The notes: generated by a model from the sequence alone, not told the origin. Shown: positions 17,387 to 26,255, numbered from the stretch's first letter. The stretch: 64,000 bases of DNA from Cyclobacteriaceae bacterium (GCA_019638275.1 JAHBUC010000010.1:1-64000); one strand, 5' to 3'. Made by a program: numbers and translations.

Positions 17387-19075
17387 TTATCGTCTTCGGC
17401 CGCTACCTCTTCGGTTGTTGCTGCCTTCGTACGATCTGCCCCGGCCTCCTTTACTTTTCTTGTCACTGCTTTCCCTTCTTCCTTCGGTAAGTTCAACCCG
17501 TACCTGGCGTCCTTCAAACTCAACGCCCTGCAGGCCTGAAATGATGGCATCACTCTTCTCTTTCTCAACTTCAAAGAAGGAGTAAGCTCCCTTGATGTCG
17601 ATTTTTCCGATGTGCTTCTTGCCCACTTTGCAGCAGTCGTCAAGCATCTCCAACAGATCGGCCTTTTCCAGGTTATCCATTTTACCCAGGTTAATGAAGA
17701 AGCGATCGCCAGTACTGTAGCGTTCAGCGCCACGGTCGGAGGATGATGCATTTACATTCAAATCGGGGGCATTGCGGTAGTAATCCAGAAAGCGGTTAAA
17801 CTCAATGGAAGCAAAACGCTTGATCAGTTCATTCTTGGTCAGGTCTTTCAACTCCTCGTAAACAGCCGGTAAAAAGGTCTCAATTTCCGATTCGTTTACC
17901 TTTACATCATGCACTTTTTTCATCAGGGCAAGTAACTGTTTCTGGCATACTTCAGGGCCTGAAGGTACAGGTACCCGGGTAAAGGTTGTTTTAACGGACT
18001 TTTCAATTTGACGGATTTTGCCTGTTTCTTTTGAGTTAACCAAGGCAATGGAAATACCCTTTTTACCTGCACGAGCGGTACGACCGCTTCGGTGGGTATA
18101 GAATTCCATTTCATCCGGGATGTTCATGTGAATGACATGCGTAATGCTCTCCACATCAATTCCTCGGGCTGCCACATCGGTAGCCACCAGAATCTGAACT
18201 GAACGGTTTCTGAATTTCATCATCACTTTATCGCGCTGCGCCTGGTTCAGGTCGCCATGTAAGGAGTCGGCATTGTAGCCATCCTTCATCAGCATTTCGG
18301 CTACGCGTTGGGTGTCGATACGGGTACGGCAGAAGATCAACCCGAAAATATCGGGGTGGAAATCCAGCAGGCGCTTAAGGGCGCTGTATTTATCGCGATC
18401 GTGAACAACAACATATTGATGATCGATATTGGCATTGCCGGTGTTCTTATCACCAACGGTTAATTCAACCGGTTCGGTCATGTAGTTGTTGGCAATGGCA
18501 CGAACTTCACGAGGCATTGTTGCTGAAAACAACCACGTGATTTTGGTATCCGGAGTCTTGGAAAGTATTTCATCAATATCCTCCTTAAAACCCATGTTCA
18601 GCATCTCATCAGCCTCATCTAATACCACGTACTTAATCGTGCTCAGGTTAACGGCTTTGCGCCCCAACATATCAATAAGACGTCCGGGGGTTGCTACAAC
18701 GATTTGTGCACCGCGTTTTACTTTTCGTATCTGTTCGCTGATGCTCGCGCCACCATAAATGGCTACGATGTTCAGCTTCTTGAAATTTTCGGAGAAGTTT
18801 TCCAGGTCGCTCACGATCTGGAGTCCGAGTTCACGGGTTGGTGCCAATACCAGGGCTTGTGTAGCCGAAGCGTTATCGTCAACCAACTCAAGTAGGGGTA
18901 AACCAAAGGCAGCGGTTTTACCGGTACCGGTTTGTGCCAGTCCGATGAAGTCGCGATTACCTGTTAATAAAAGTGGAATTGCTTTTTCCTGGATAGGGGT
19001 AGGCGTTTCGAAGCCAATAAGTTGCACAGCTTCAGCCAGCCCGGCCGACAAGCCGAGCGCTTGAAAATTTTTCAT
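17387..19075 (-). CDS. DEAD-box RNA helicase with C-terminal RNA-binding domain
   Basis: A 562-residue ATP-dependent RNA helicase. The Q motif (FETPTPIQEKAIP), motif I AQTGTGKT, PTRELGLQ, DEAD in VLDEADEML, SAT in FSATMP, and HRSGRTARAG are all present in the first 370 residues. The C-terminal part holds a DbpA-like RNA-binding domain (RFFINLGKMDNL to VRVELTEG) and an Arg/Gly-rich tail (GGRGRSYEGSNNRRGSGRRR). It probably acts in ribosome assembly or RNA decay, like CsdA/CshA. Its mRNA appears to have a leader of about 105 nt with a strong stem (19106-19173), suggesting leader-based control. Confidence 0.95.
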   Translation of the reverse strand: MKNFQALGLSAGLAEAVQLIGFETPTPIQEKAIPLLLTGNRDFIGLAQTGTGKTAAFGLPLLELVDDNASATQALVLAPTRELGLQIVSDLENFSENFKKLNIVAIYGGASISEQIRKVKRGAQIVVATPGRLIDMLGRKAVNLSTIKYVVLDEADEMLNMGFKEDIDEILSKTPDTKITWLFSATMPREVRAIANNYMTEPVELTVGDKNTGNANIDHQYVVVHDRDKYSALKRLLDFHPDIFGLIFCRTRIDTQRVAEMLMKDGYNADSLHGDLNQAQRDKVMMKFRNRSVQILVATDVAARGIDVESITHVIHMNIPDEMEFYTHRSGRTARAGKKGISIALVNSKETGKIRQIEKSVKTTFTRVPVPSGPEVCQKQLLALMKKVHDVKVNESEIETFLPAVYEELKDLTKNELIKRFASIEFNRFLDYYRNAPDLNVNASSSDRGAERYSTGDRFFINLGKMDNLEKADLLEMLDDCCKVGKKHIGKIDIKGAYSFFEVEKEKSDAIISGLQGVEFEGRQVRVELTEGRRESSDKKSKGGRGRSYEGSNNRRGSGRRR

Positions 19076-19105
19076 GAATGTTTGTTATGTAAATAAAAAG
19101 TTACT

Positions 19106-19173
19106 GTTACAACGTCATTGCGAAGAGATCCCGTGAATTTCCGATGCCAATCGATGTGGGATGACGTTGCAAC
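19106..19173 (-). repeat. Long inverted repeat in the helicase leader
   Basis: Arms 19106-19118 and 19161-19173 (GTTACAACGTCAT and ATGACGTTGCAAC) pair over 13 bp with a single G-T wobble. CCC (19130-19132) and GGG (19158-19160) can extend the stem inward. The left arm continues as GTCATTGCGAAGAG, which resembles REP-like GTCATTGCGA elements common in bacterial genomes. It sits between the predicted start of transcription and the start codon of the DEAD-box helicase. Confidence 0.6.
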
Positions 19174-19187
19174 CGCGTAGAACGGTG

Positions 19188-19195
19188 CAAAGGTA
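19188..19195 (-). promoter_or_regulatory. -7 promoter box TACCTTTG for the DEAD-box helicase
   Basis: On the minus strand TACCTTTG followed by CACC is a perfect TAnnTTTG box. It would place the transcription start near 19181, giving a leader of about 105 nt before the ATG at 19075. No clear -33 element is visible. The rest of the 303-nt gap up to 19378 shows no gene. Confidence 0.45.
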
Positions 19196-19378
19196 CATTT
19201 AATAATCGGGATAACCGCACACTGCCGGAAATCAGGTATTGATTGGGGTGTTTCAATAAGCGACAATTTGAAAGTATTGGAGATGCTGCTTTATGACAAA
19301 GGATATTTTGGCTAACCATGCGAACCCGTTTTCTGTGGTTATCGAATTTTTGTACTTTAGAAAATCAAAAGCAACTGT

Positions 19379-20416
19379 ATGATGCGCTATTCATTTGTTT
19401 TGTTGGGTGTACTGATTGCCTGCAACACCCGAGTTGAAGTAACCGAAATGGAATCTACATCCGAAGCGAAAGTCGTTCCTGAGCCACAGTACTCACTCTC
19501 CAGTAAACAAACCCACAATAAGTTCAGCCGAACCATTGCACCGGTGCTAACTGTTAAAAGTGGTTCTGTTATTGAATTCTTTACCGAGGAAGCAACGGAT
19601 GGCCAACTCAACCCGACTTCAACCGTTGAAGATCTTTCCAAAATCAGTTTCGATCCGATTCACCCGCTCACCGGGCCTGTTTTTGTTGAAGAGGCTGAGC
19701 CAGGCGATATACTGGCGGTAACCTTGCATAAAGTTGAAATCGGGGATTGGGGGTGGACAGCGATAATACCAGGCTTTGGTTTTTTAGCAGAAGACTTCAA
19801 AGAGCCCTACCTGAAGACCTACACCTTTAATAAAGATGATAAGAAGGTTAAGTTTAACGATCACATACACATTCCGGTAAAACCGTTTGCCGGAGTGTTG
19901 GGTGTTGCACCGGATACAGATTCGTTGTTGAGTACGATTCCGCCACGGGCAAACGGAGGCAATATGGATGATCCGAACATGACAGAAGGTACCACAGTGT
20001 ATTTGCCTGTATTTGTTAAAGGAGCACTGTTTTCGATTGGTGATGCCCATGTGACACAAGGCCTGGGCGAAGTATGTGGTACGGCTGTTGAAGCACCCAT
20101 GCGGTTTATTGTGGAGCTTAATCTGGTAAAAGGAAAAAGGAAAATCCTGGAGCCGCAATACGAAACAGATGCGTATTACGCCACCACCGGCTTTGACACT
20201 ACTATTGATGGAGCAACCAAAAAGGCTGTCCGATACATGATCGAATACCTGATAAATGAGCACGGTATGGATCGGAACGATGCGTATGCGCTGTGCTCAC
20301 TGGCAGGTGATTTACACATTGCTGAAGTAGTTGATGTTCCCAACATGCTGGTTTCAATGCACATCAGCAAAAGCTTGTTTAATGATCCGAAACATTATGC
20401 GTTGTTAAAAAAGTAG
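19379..20416 (+). CDS. Acetamidase/formamidase family lipoprotein
   Basis: A 345-residue protein with a lipoprotein signal whose lipobox ends LIAC (cysteine near residue 15). It then shows acetamidase/formamidase features: VEEAEPGDILAVTLH, NGGNMDDPNM (metal-site region), VYLPVFVKGALFSIGDAHVTQGLGEV and CSLAGDLHIAEVVD. The family hydrolyses short amides to ammonia and acid. The lipid anchor means it works outside the inner membrane, unlike typical cytosolic members. It is 1 nt from the next gene, so both are co-transcribed. Confidence 0.9.
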   Translation: MMRYSFVLLGVLIACNTRVEVTEMESTSEAKVVPEPQYSLSSKQTHNKFSRTIAPVLTVKSGSVIEFFTEEATDGQLNPTSTVEDLSKISFDPIHPLTGPVFVEEAEPGDILAVTLHKVEIGDWGWTAIIPGFGFLAEDFKEPYLKTYTFNKDDKKVKFNDHIHIPVKPFAGVLGVAPDTDSLLSTIPPRANGGNMDDPNMTEGTTVYLPVFVKGALFSIGDAHVTQGLGEVCGTAVEAPMRFIVELNLVKGKRKILEPQYETDAYYATTGFDTTIDGATKKAVRYMIEYLINEHGMDRNDAYALCSLAGDLHIAEVVDVPNMLVSMHISKSLFNDPKHYALLKK

Positions 20417-20417
20417 T

Positions 20418-21095
20418 ATGCGCTTTTCCTTTGTTCTGTTAGTTATAGTGTCCATTCTCTTTTCTTCCTGTTCCGGAAGTCGTACCAATGAACGTATTGA
20501 TCACATTATTCTGGTAGTGAATGATCTTGATAAGGGTATGCAACAATTCGAAGAGTTAACGGGAGTCAAGCCTGTGTTTGGAGGAAAACATCCCAACTCG
20601 TTTACCCAAAATGCACTGGTGGCTCTTGATGGAAAGGCCTACATCGAAATACTTGCTCCACGCACGGATGTGCCAACTCCCGATTGGATCATGCAGTTCA
20701 GAAGTCTGACCCCCAGCGGCTGGGCGGTATATACTGAGGATATCGAAGCTACAAGAAAGAAGCTTGCCGGGATGGGGTTCTCGGTTTCGGAGGTCATGTC
20801 GGGTGCACGTGCCAAACCCGATGGCAACATGCTTTCATGGTCAACCATGGGATTCACAAACAAAGACACACAGGTATTTCCTTTTTTTATTCAATGGGGT
20901 GAGGATACAGTGCATCCTGCAACAAGTTCGCCAACCGGTTGCAGCATTATGAAATTTGAGATCACTTCGGAGGATAAGGATATTGATAATCTTAATGAAC
21001 ATTTCAAGCTCGGTATTTCAACCGCGAGTGGTGGAACCAGGTTGGTGTTGCGACTGCGCACACCAAAAGGTGTGGTGACTTTCCCGGCCTATTGA
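20418..21095 (+). CDS. Lipoprotein with VOC/glyoxalase-like domain
   Basis: This 225-residue protein has a lipoprotein signal (lipobox near SSC, residues 16-18) and a Glyoxalase_3-like VOC fold starting at RIDHIILVVNDLDKGMQQFEELTG and continuing with GKAYIEILAPR and FFIQWGED. VOC proteins are metal-dependent lyases, isomerases or dioxygenases, or non-enzymatic; the activity cannot be told here. It starts 1 nt after the amidase stop and shares its predicted extracytoplasmic location, so the two may act on the same nitrogenous compound. Confidence 0.85.
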   Translation: MRFSFVLLVIVSILFSSCSGSRTNERIDHIILVVNDLDKGMQQFEELTGVKPVFGGKHPNSFTQNALVALDGKAYIEILAPRTDVPTPDWIMQFRSLTPSGWAVYTEDIEATRKKLAGMGFSVSEVMSGARAKPDGNMLSWSTMGFTNKDTQVFPFFIQWGEDTVHPATSSPTGCSIMKFEITSEDKDIDNLNEHFKLGISTASGGTRLVLRLRTPKGVVTFPAY

Positions 21096-21161
21096 ACAAA
21101 TGAGCCTATTGGTGGTCATTCTGAAATGACAAGTCGGTACAATAATTGTTTTGAACACGAG

Positions 21162-21566
21162 ATGAAAACAATTGTGCTGACATTAATGTCGTTAATCTCT
21201 TGTTGCGTTGCTGGACAATCAATTACTGAATGGAACAATAAAACTGACAGTTTGATCCAGACACTACCAAATGTTCCAAATCAATTTAGATTTAATGAAA
21301 TAGTGGAGAATAGAAGGAATTACAAATCAAAGGCCCTCTTTGATACTACCTTTCAAGTTCTTAGGATTCAAGAGATGTTTGATGTCAACGCCAATAAATT
21401 TGATCAAAGCATAGACTATTTGGATATTGATGAAACCAATGTATTAAGCGAGAAATGGACCTACAAGCCTATTGAATCTATAAGGCCGCGTAATTATGTT
21501 ATGTTCCTTGGTTGCATTATCAAGAAAGAAGAACCTCCGAAGGTAAAACGATGGAAAGGAAAATAG
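21162..21566 (+). CDS. Small secreted protein of unknown function, possibly frameshifted
   Basis: From the ATG at 21162 the frame encodes 134 residues with a signal peptide (MKTIVLTLMSLISCCVAGQS). An upstream ATG at 21126 would only add residues before the signal. The frame ends at 21566 inside an A-rich stretch, while another frame continues with protein-like sequence to 21742. The stretch is more AT-rich than its neighbours. No family recognised. Confidence 0.55.
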   Translation: MKTIVLTLMSLISCCVAGQSITEWNNKTDSLIQTLPNVPNQFRFNEIVENRRNYKSKALFDTTFQVLRIQEMFDVNANKFDQSIDYLDIDETNVLSEKWTYKPIESIRPRNYVMFLGCIIKKEEPPKVKRWKGK

Positions 21567-21742
21567 AAAAAATGGGCCCAGTGAGAGAGACATACTACAT
21601 AGTGGATACAATTTTGGACAAGCGGACAGGGACAATGAGGATTTCATTGCGAATTCCTGTTTTAGGTTTCAGGGAATTAGAGGCTTTTTATGGGCCGTTT
21701 GGAAAAAGTAGAAAGCCATACTTAACTAGGTGGTGGAATTGA
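21551..21742 (+). pseudogene. Probable C-terminal part of the 21162 gene in a shifted frame
   Basis: Read from the ATG at 21551 this frame gives 63 residues (MERKIEKMGPVRETYYIVDT and onward, ending LTRWWN). It overlaps the end of the 21162 frame by 16 nt. The sequence looks like real protein, and a single -1 shift near the run of six A around 21570 would join both into one protein of about 190 residues. A separate overlapping small gene is possible. Confidence 0.45.
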
Positions 21743-21758
21743 GAACGGTCACCAACAA

Positions 21759-21828
21759 TGTATATAAAACATGCCGGCACAGTTGGTTCTAATTTATTAA
21801 TTTGGAGTGCCGGCATGTTTTATATACA
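21759..21828. repeat. 22-bp perfect inverted repeat between convergent genes
   Basis: The arms 21759-21780 and 21807-21828 are exact reverse complements over 22 bp, with a 26-nt AT-rich spacer. The GC-rich inner end (GCCGGCAC / GTGCCGGC) faces the loop and the AT-rich outer end contains TTTTATATA. It lies between two converging transcripts (ends 21742 and 21863), so a bidirectional terminator is the simplest reading. Twenty-two perfect pairs is unusually long for that. Confidence 0.75.
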
Positions 21829-21862
21829 AGTGATGGTATCATCAGGTTACTATCTGTTTACT

Positions 21863-22300
21863 TTAATTTTTGGTTAACACATTTTTCTGTGCTGTGATCG
21901 TAACCAACAAGGTTTCTTTTGTAACCTCACGTGACTGATAAACCAGGCTAAGTGATTTTTCTTTCTTAAGATGCGCTTGCAATTCGGATACGGAGATCTC
22001 CATCGGTTTATGATCCGTTAGTGCATCGGCATATTTCCAGGTTTTTAACACGTTTTGTTGATCATCTTTCAGAATAATGGTTCTTGCTTTGCCGATTTTT
22101 CCGCATTCGCTGTAGAAAACAGTGAGCTGTCCCTTTTCACCCGGTGCAAGTTGAAGGGAGGGAGTTTCCTTTTTGCTGTGCACGAAGTGTTCAATAAGCT
22201 GCTTGTTGTTGAGGTGAATCGTGAAGCTGTCACCACCAAACGTGAATGCCATCAGCATGATGCCTGGCATCAGGCCGGTAAAAATTTTAATTGATTTCAT
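21863..22300 (-). CDS. Small exported protein of unknown function
   Basis: The 145-residue protein has an N-terminal signal sequence (MKSIKIFTGLMPGIMLMAF) and a compact, probably beta-rich body (FTIHLNNKQLIEHF, LAPGEKGQLTVFYSECGKIG, KARTIILKDDQQNVLKTW). One cysteine is present in the mature part. No family is recognised. It is divergent from the esterase gene across about 150 nt. Confidence 0.65.
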   Translation of the reverse strand: MKSIKIFTGLMPGIMLMAFTFGGDSFTIHLNNKQLIEHFVHSKKETPSLQLAPGEKGQLTVFYSECGKIGKARTIILKDDQQNVLKTWKYADALTDHKPMEISVSELQAHLKKEKSLSLVYQSREVTKETLLVTITAQKNVLTKN

Positions 22301-22449
22301 ATTACATAAGGTTTAATGATTGGAGTTGTCATACCTAACGTTGAATATCGTATCCTGATAGTCAAATCTGGTTCAACTTTGATGTCTGGTACACTTTGCT
22401 TGATGAACTGCAATGTCTATCTTGTTCAGTCAATCAAAGTGAACGCGTT

Positions 22450-23319
22450 ATGAAAGCTGTTTTTGTATTTCTGTTTACCCTTGTTTCCATTGTTGGCTTT
22501 GCCCAAGGTGGCATGTTGGAGGAAAGCCTGAAGTTGAAGAGTACCATCTTGAATAAAGAAGTTGAATATAGCGTGTACCTGCCTCCGGATTATGGTTATA
22601 GCAGCCGTAAGTATCCGGTTTTATACTTACTTCATGGCTACACCGATGATGAAACCGGATGGACGCAGTTTGGTGAGGTAAAAGCTATTGCGGACAGACA
22701 AATTGAAAATCAGGAAATGACTTCCATGATTATTGCCATGCCCGATGGCGGGGTTAGCTGGTACATCAACAGTGCGGATGGAAAAGTGAAGTATGAAGAT
22801 TTCTTTATCAAAGAATTTATTCCGCACATTGAGGCCACCTTGCAGGTAAGAAAGGAAAAACAATTTCGCGCAATTGCCGGCCTTTCTATGGGTGGACATG
22901 GAACCATGATTATGGCCTTGAAATATCCGGATATGTTTGCGGTTGCAGCTCCCCTAAGTGCAGGAATTTTTACACGTGAAGAACTTGTAAACATGCCCGA
23001 ACAAAACTGGAACAATGTGTTTGGGCCGCCTTATGGAAGCCATTTGGGTGAGGCGAGGGTTACCGATCACCTGAGTAAAAACTGGATACTTAGCTTGGTT
23101 CGTGATGCCTCCACAGATGAATTGAAAAAAGTGAAGTACTACATCGATTGTGGCGATAAAGATTTTCTGATCAAGGGGAATATGGAGCTGCATGCGCTGT
23201 TGATTGATAAGAAAGTGCCACATGAATTTCGGGTGCGTGATGGAATTCACAACTGGGAGTATTGGAGAACTGCCTTGCCTGAAGTGTTCAGGTTTGTAAC
23301 AGCAGCTTTTCATCGGTAA
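22450..23319 (+). CDS. Secreted esterase, alpha/beta hydrolase (esterase D/Fes family)
   Basis: This 289-residue protein has a signal peptide ending FAQ (about residue 18). It then shows the Esterase (PF00756) pattern: YPVLYLLHGYTDDETGW, GLSMGGHGTM with the nucleophile serine, and the C-terminal HNWEYWRTALP containing the catalytic histidine. Substrates in the family range from feruloyl esters to S-formylglutathione; the signal peptide argues for an extracellular ester, perhaps acetylated or feruloylated polysaccharide. The ATG at 22450 was chosen over an in-frame TTG at 22396 because it starts the signal peptide. Confidence 0.9.
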   Translation: MKAVFVFLFTLVSIVGFAQGGMLEESLKLKSTILNKEVEYSVYLPPDYGYSSRKYPVLYLLHGYTDDETGWTQFGEVKAIADRQIENQEMTSMIIAMPDGGVSWYINSADGKVKYEDFFIKEFIPHIEATLQVRKEKQFRAIAGLSMGGHGTMIMALKYPDMFAVAAPLSAGIFTREELVNMPEQNWNNVFGPPYGSHLGEARVTDHLSKNWILSLVRDASTDELKKVKYYIDCGDKDFLIKGNMELHALLIDKKVPHEFRVRDGIHNWEYWRTALPEVFRFVTAAFHR

Positions 23320-23379
23320 ATTTTTACGTGAACTTTTTAGAAGCTAAATGGTTAGATACCCTTGAGGAATTGATATATA

Positions 23380-24396
23380 ATGAAAGCAATCAAATCACTA
23401 AAGCCGCTAGGTTTCCCTTGGCAAACGCAAGATCCCTTTCTATTCTGCGTGTATCACCTTGATTTTTATCCGAAAGGAAATAAGAACCTTGGTCCGGAGG
23501 CTTCATTAGCCGGACGGGCGCTTGGGCAGGACTTCGCACCCAACAAGGAAGGGTGGCGCATGTACCATGGTGAAAAGGTGCCGGGTTTTCCTGCACATCC
23601 GCATTGTGGTTTTGAGACCGTAACGATTGTTACCAAAGGATTGGTCGATCATTCCGATTCATTGGGTGCGGCCGGTAGATTTGGTTTTGGTGATGTGCAG
23701 TGGATGACAGCAGGCAAAGGCGTACAGCATTGCGAAATGTTTCCATTGCTGAAACAGGATGAAGAAAATCCGCTTGAGTTATTTCAAATCTGGCTTAACC
23801 TTCCTCGCGTTGCCAAAAAAGCAGAGCCTCATTTTGCTATGCTGTGGAGTGATGCCATTCCAGAATATGTAGCGGCCGATGCTAGCGGAAAGAAAACAAA
23901 GGTGCGTGTAGTGGCCGGTGAAATAAACGGTGTAACGGCACCACCACCGGCTCCAAACTCCTGGGCAGCTGATTCCTCACACGAAGTGGCTATCTGGACC
24001 ATAAAGATGGAAGCCGGTGCATCATTTACATTGCCTAAAGCTTCAGCATTCGTTAACCGCTCGCTGTATTTCTACACAGGCGATTCCATTGTGATTGATA
24101 GCCAACAACTCAACAAGCCACAGGCTATCGAGTTACACGCTGATCAGGAAGTAGAACTGGTTGCCGGTAATACCGACTGTTATCTTCTCTTGCTTCAAGG
24201 CAAACCCATTGGCGAGCCAGTAGTACAACATGGGCCATTTGTAGGCAGCACGCAAGCGGATATTCAGCAGGCATTTATGGAGTACCAGCAAACACAATTT
24301 GGGGGTTGGCCGTGGCCGAGTTATGAGCATGTGCATGCTCGTGAGAAGGGGAGGTTTGCCCGATATCCGGATGGGACTGAGGTTGAGAAGAGCTAA
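23380..24396 (+). CDS. Pirin family protein
   Basis: A 338-residue two-cupin protein. The N-terminal cupin holds the metal-binding pattern [15 protein letters not shown] and, further on, [11 protein letters not shown], the His-His-His-Glu site of pirins. Pirins bind iron, and some have quercetin dioxygenase activity or act as redox sensors. At 338 residues it is longer than the common 230-290, with a C-terminal extension ending in [19 protein letters not shown]. It converges on the rhodanese gene with a 4-nt gap. Confidence 0.92.
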   Translation: MKAIKSLKPLGFPWQTQDPFLFCVYHLDFYPKGNKNLGPEASLAGRALGQDFAPNKEGWRMYHGEKVPGFPAHPHCGFETVTIVTKGLVDHSDSLGAAGRFGFGDVQWMTAGKGVQHCEMFPLLKQDEENPLELFQIWLNLPRVAKKAEPHFAMLWSDAIPEYVAADASGKKTKVRVVAGEINGVTAPPPAPNSWAADSSHEVAIWTIKMEAGASFTLPKASAFVNRSLYFYTGDSIVIDSQQLNKPQAIELHADQEVELVAGNTDCYLLLLQGKPIGEPVVQHGPFVGSTQADIQQAFMEYQQTQFGGWPWPSYEHVHAREKGRFARYPDGTEVEKS

Positions 24397-24400
24397 AAAT

Positions 24401-25276
24401 TTAGTTCTCTGTCTTTTCCATCGGCAGTTCCGGAATGCGTGTCCACTCCTGAAGTGAACCATCGTATAATTTCATGTTATATCCGAGCATTCGGCCGGCC
24501 ATATACACCACACTGGCGGTTTGACCAATGAAGCAATAAACAACAGCCTCTTTGTTCTTGTCAGGTAGTACAGGATTGAAGTAGCCTTGTAGCTCTGATT
24601 CTGGTTTGAACAGATTGGATTCATTAAGCAACTCTGGATAGGGAATGTTAACAGCACCCTTAATGTGTCCGGCACGTGGATATCCGGTTGGATCACCATC
24701 GTAAAACCGTTTTGCGCGCGCATCAACTAGTGTTACTGAAGGGCTCTCAAGATTTTTCACAACAAAATTCTTATCAACAATCAGGTTTTGAATTTTTGGT
24801 TTGAATTTACCCTGCTTATAGGTGGGAATTTCCTTTGTTACCGGATAGCCGGCTTGCTTCCAGGCTTCAACTCCGCCATTTAAGAAAGATACATTTCCTC
24901 TAAGCCCCAGGTATTCCAGCATTAAGAACATTCTGGCGGTTGCCGAAACTTCATTTTTCGGATGACACAATACAACATGACTGGTGTTGGATATACCCAG
25001 TGATTGCAGTACTTCCGTAGCCTTTGCAGGATCAGGTACATTCATGCTACCTTCCGGTGAATCAGGGGCCAACCATCCCGGCCAGAGAAACCGGGCACCT
25101 TCAATGTGTTCCTGCTCATAGTCCAGTCTTAGAAAGTTTACCTGAAGAATCACCAGGTCAGGATCATTTTTATGTTGTTGAAGCCATTCCGCAGAAACCA
25201 GAATGGGTTTGTCTGCTGCAAAAGCCAGGTGAAAGGCAAAGAGTAAAATGGCGGAAATCAGAGTGGTTTGTTTCAT
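24401..25276 (-). CDS. Exported sulfurtransferase with two rhodanese domains
   Basis: A 291-residue protein with a cleavable signal (ending FAA, about residue 20) and two rhodanese domains. The C-terminal domain holds the active-site loop CFIGQTAS in AVVYCFIGQTASVVY and ends with LYDGSLQEWTRIPELP. The N-terminal domain has SAEWL, FLWPGWLAPDSP and a loop CHPKNEVSA that also keeps a cysteine, whereas the N-terminal domain is often inactive. It transfers sulfane sulfur from thiosulfate or mercaptopyruvate to acceptors such as cyanide, in the periplasm. A palindrome lies 10 nt upstream of the start. Confidence 0.92.
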   Translation of the reverse strand: MKQTTLISAILLFAFHLAFAADKPILVSAEWLQQHKNDPDLVILQVNFLRLDYEQEHIEGARFLWPGWLAPDSPEGSMNVPDPAKATEVLQSLGISNTSHVVLCHPKNEVSATARMFLMLEYLGLRGNVSFLNGGVEAWKQAGYPVTKEIPTYKQGKFKPKIQNLIVDKNFVVKNLESPSVTLVDARAKRFYDGDPTGYPRAGHIKGAVNIPYPELLNESNLFKPESELQGYFNPVLPDKNKEAVVYCFIGQTASVVYMAGRMLGYNMKLYDGSLQEWTRIPELPMEKTEN

Positions 25277-25285
25277 AGGAAAGGG

Positions 25286-25300
25286 GTTTCACAGTGAAAC
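25286..25300. promoter_or_regulatory. 15-bp palindrome upstream of the rhodanese gene
   Basis: GTTTCAC-A-GTGAAAC has perfect 7-bp arms around a single centre base. It is 10 nt in front of the minus-strand start at 25276, a position compatible with a repressor site or a small leader hairpin. Confidence 0.35.
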
Positions 25301-25468
25301 GGGAAATTTTCAATACAAGCTGAATTCTTTACATCAAGCCTCCAATTCTGTTGATAGGAGGTTAAAGCTTATGATCGTTACAACTGCCAATTGTCAGGTG
25401 CAAGGCTAACAAAGGTCATGTGGTATTTGAATGAATCGGGGTAAACTCGATCAGTAAAAACGTAAGCC

Positions 25469-26173
25469 ATGGGACTGTTTCATGAACCAAAAAAAACCAG
25501 TAAAGCCGATCTTGAGAAGATTCGCCCGCTATTGTTTAATCTTAGCCTGGTAATAACCTTACTGCTAATCATCGCAGCATTTGAATGGGAGAGCAGTACA
25601 ATGGATGCGAAGAAAACTGTTGTTGTGGATAAATCGGACTTTGACGAAATTATAGATGTTCCTCAAACTGAAATTCCACCACCACCGCCACCACAGGTAA
25701 TTCAACAACCCCGCATAGTTGAAGTGCCCGATCAGGAAGAGATTGAAGAAGAAATAAATGTGCAATTTGATATTGATGTGACCGATCAGAGCGTTTCACA
25801 AGAGTTCAAGATTGAAACACAGGTAGTTGTTGAAGAAGAGGAAACAGACAAAATATTTCTTGTTGTAGAACAACCTGCTTCACCGAAAGGAGGTATGTCT
25901 GCCTTCTATGAATTTGTTTCAAGAAACATCAAGTATCCCGCTCAAGCCAGGCGCTTAGGAACGGAGGGTAAAGTGTTTGTTGAATTTATAGTGGAGAAAG
26001 ATGGTTCACTGTCTTCCTTTACGGTGATAAAAGGAATTGGCGCAGGTTGTGATGAAGAAGCTGTTCGGATTCTGCAACTTTCACCTCCATGGACGCCCGG
26101 CAAACAACGTGGACAACCCGTGAAGCAGCGCATGGTTCTGCCAATACATTTTAAAATGGCACAACGGGCGTAG
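25469..26173 (+). CDS. TonB-like energy transducer
   Basis: The 234-residue protein has a cytoplasmic N-terminus, one membrane helix (about residues 25-42), a proline run (IPPPPPPQV, near 62-70), an acidic linker, and a C-terminal TonB domain (ISRNIKYPAQARRLGTEG-type segment, then VFVEFIVEKDGS and VKQRMVLPIHFK). TonB links the proton motive force from ExbBD to outer-membrane receptors. No exbB or exbD is adjacent. Bacteroidota carry many such orphan TonB genes. The 192-nt gap upstream holds only the palindrome at 25286. Confidence 0.92.
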   Translation: MGLFHEPKKTSKADLEKIRPLLFNLSLVITLLLIIAAFEWESSTMDAKKTVVVDKSDFDEIIDVPQTEIPPPPPPQVIQQPRIVEVPDQEEIEEEINVQFDIDVTDQSVSQEFKIETQVVVEEEETDKIFLVVEQPASPKGGMSAFYEFVSRNIKYPAQARRLGTEGKVFVEFIVEKDGSLSSFTVIKGIGAGCDEEAVRILQLSPPWTPGKQRGQPVKQRMVLPIHFKMAQRA

Positions 26174-26255
26174 TAAAATTTCATCAACTGTTTATCACTC
26201 TCGTTCGGACTTTTTAAAATTTTTCAGCATTTTTAACCGTAATCAATTTAAGCAA

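Noticed and set aside
16991..17539. Open frame of 182 codons opposite the histone-like and helicase genes
   Set aside because: It is a mirror of the Lys/Ala-rich coding strand (Phe/Ala/Leu repeats) with no start context or homology; the minus-strand proteins are clearly real.
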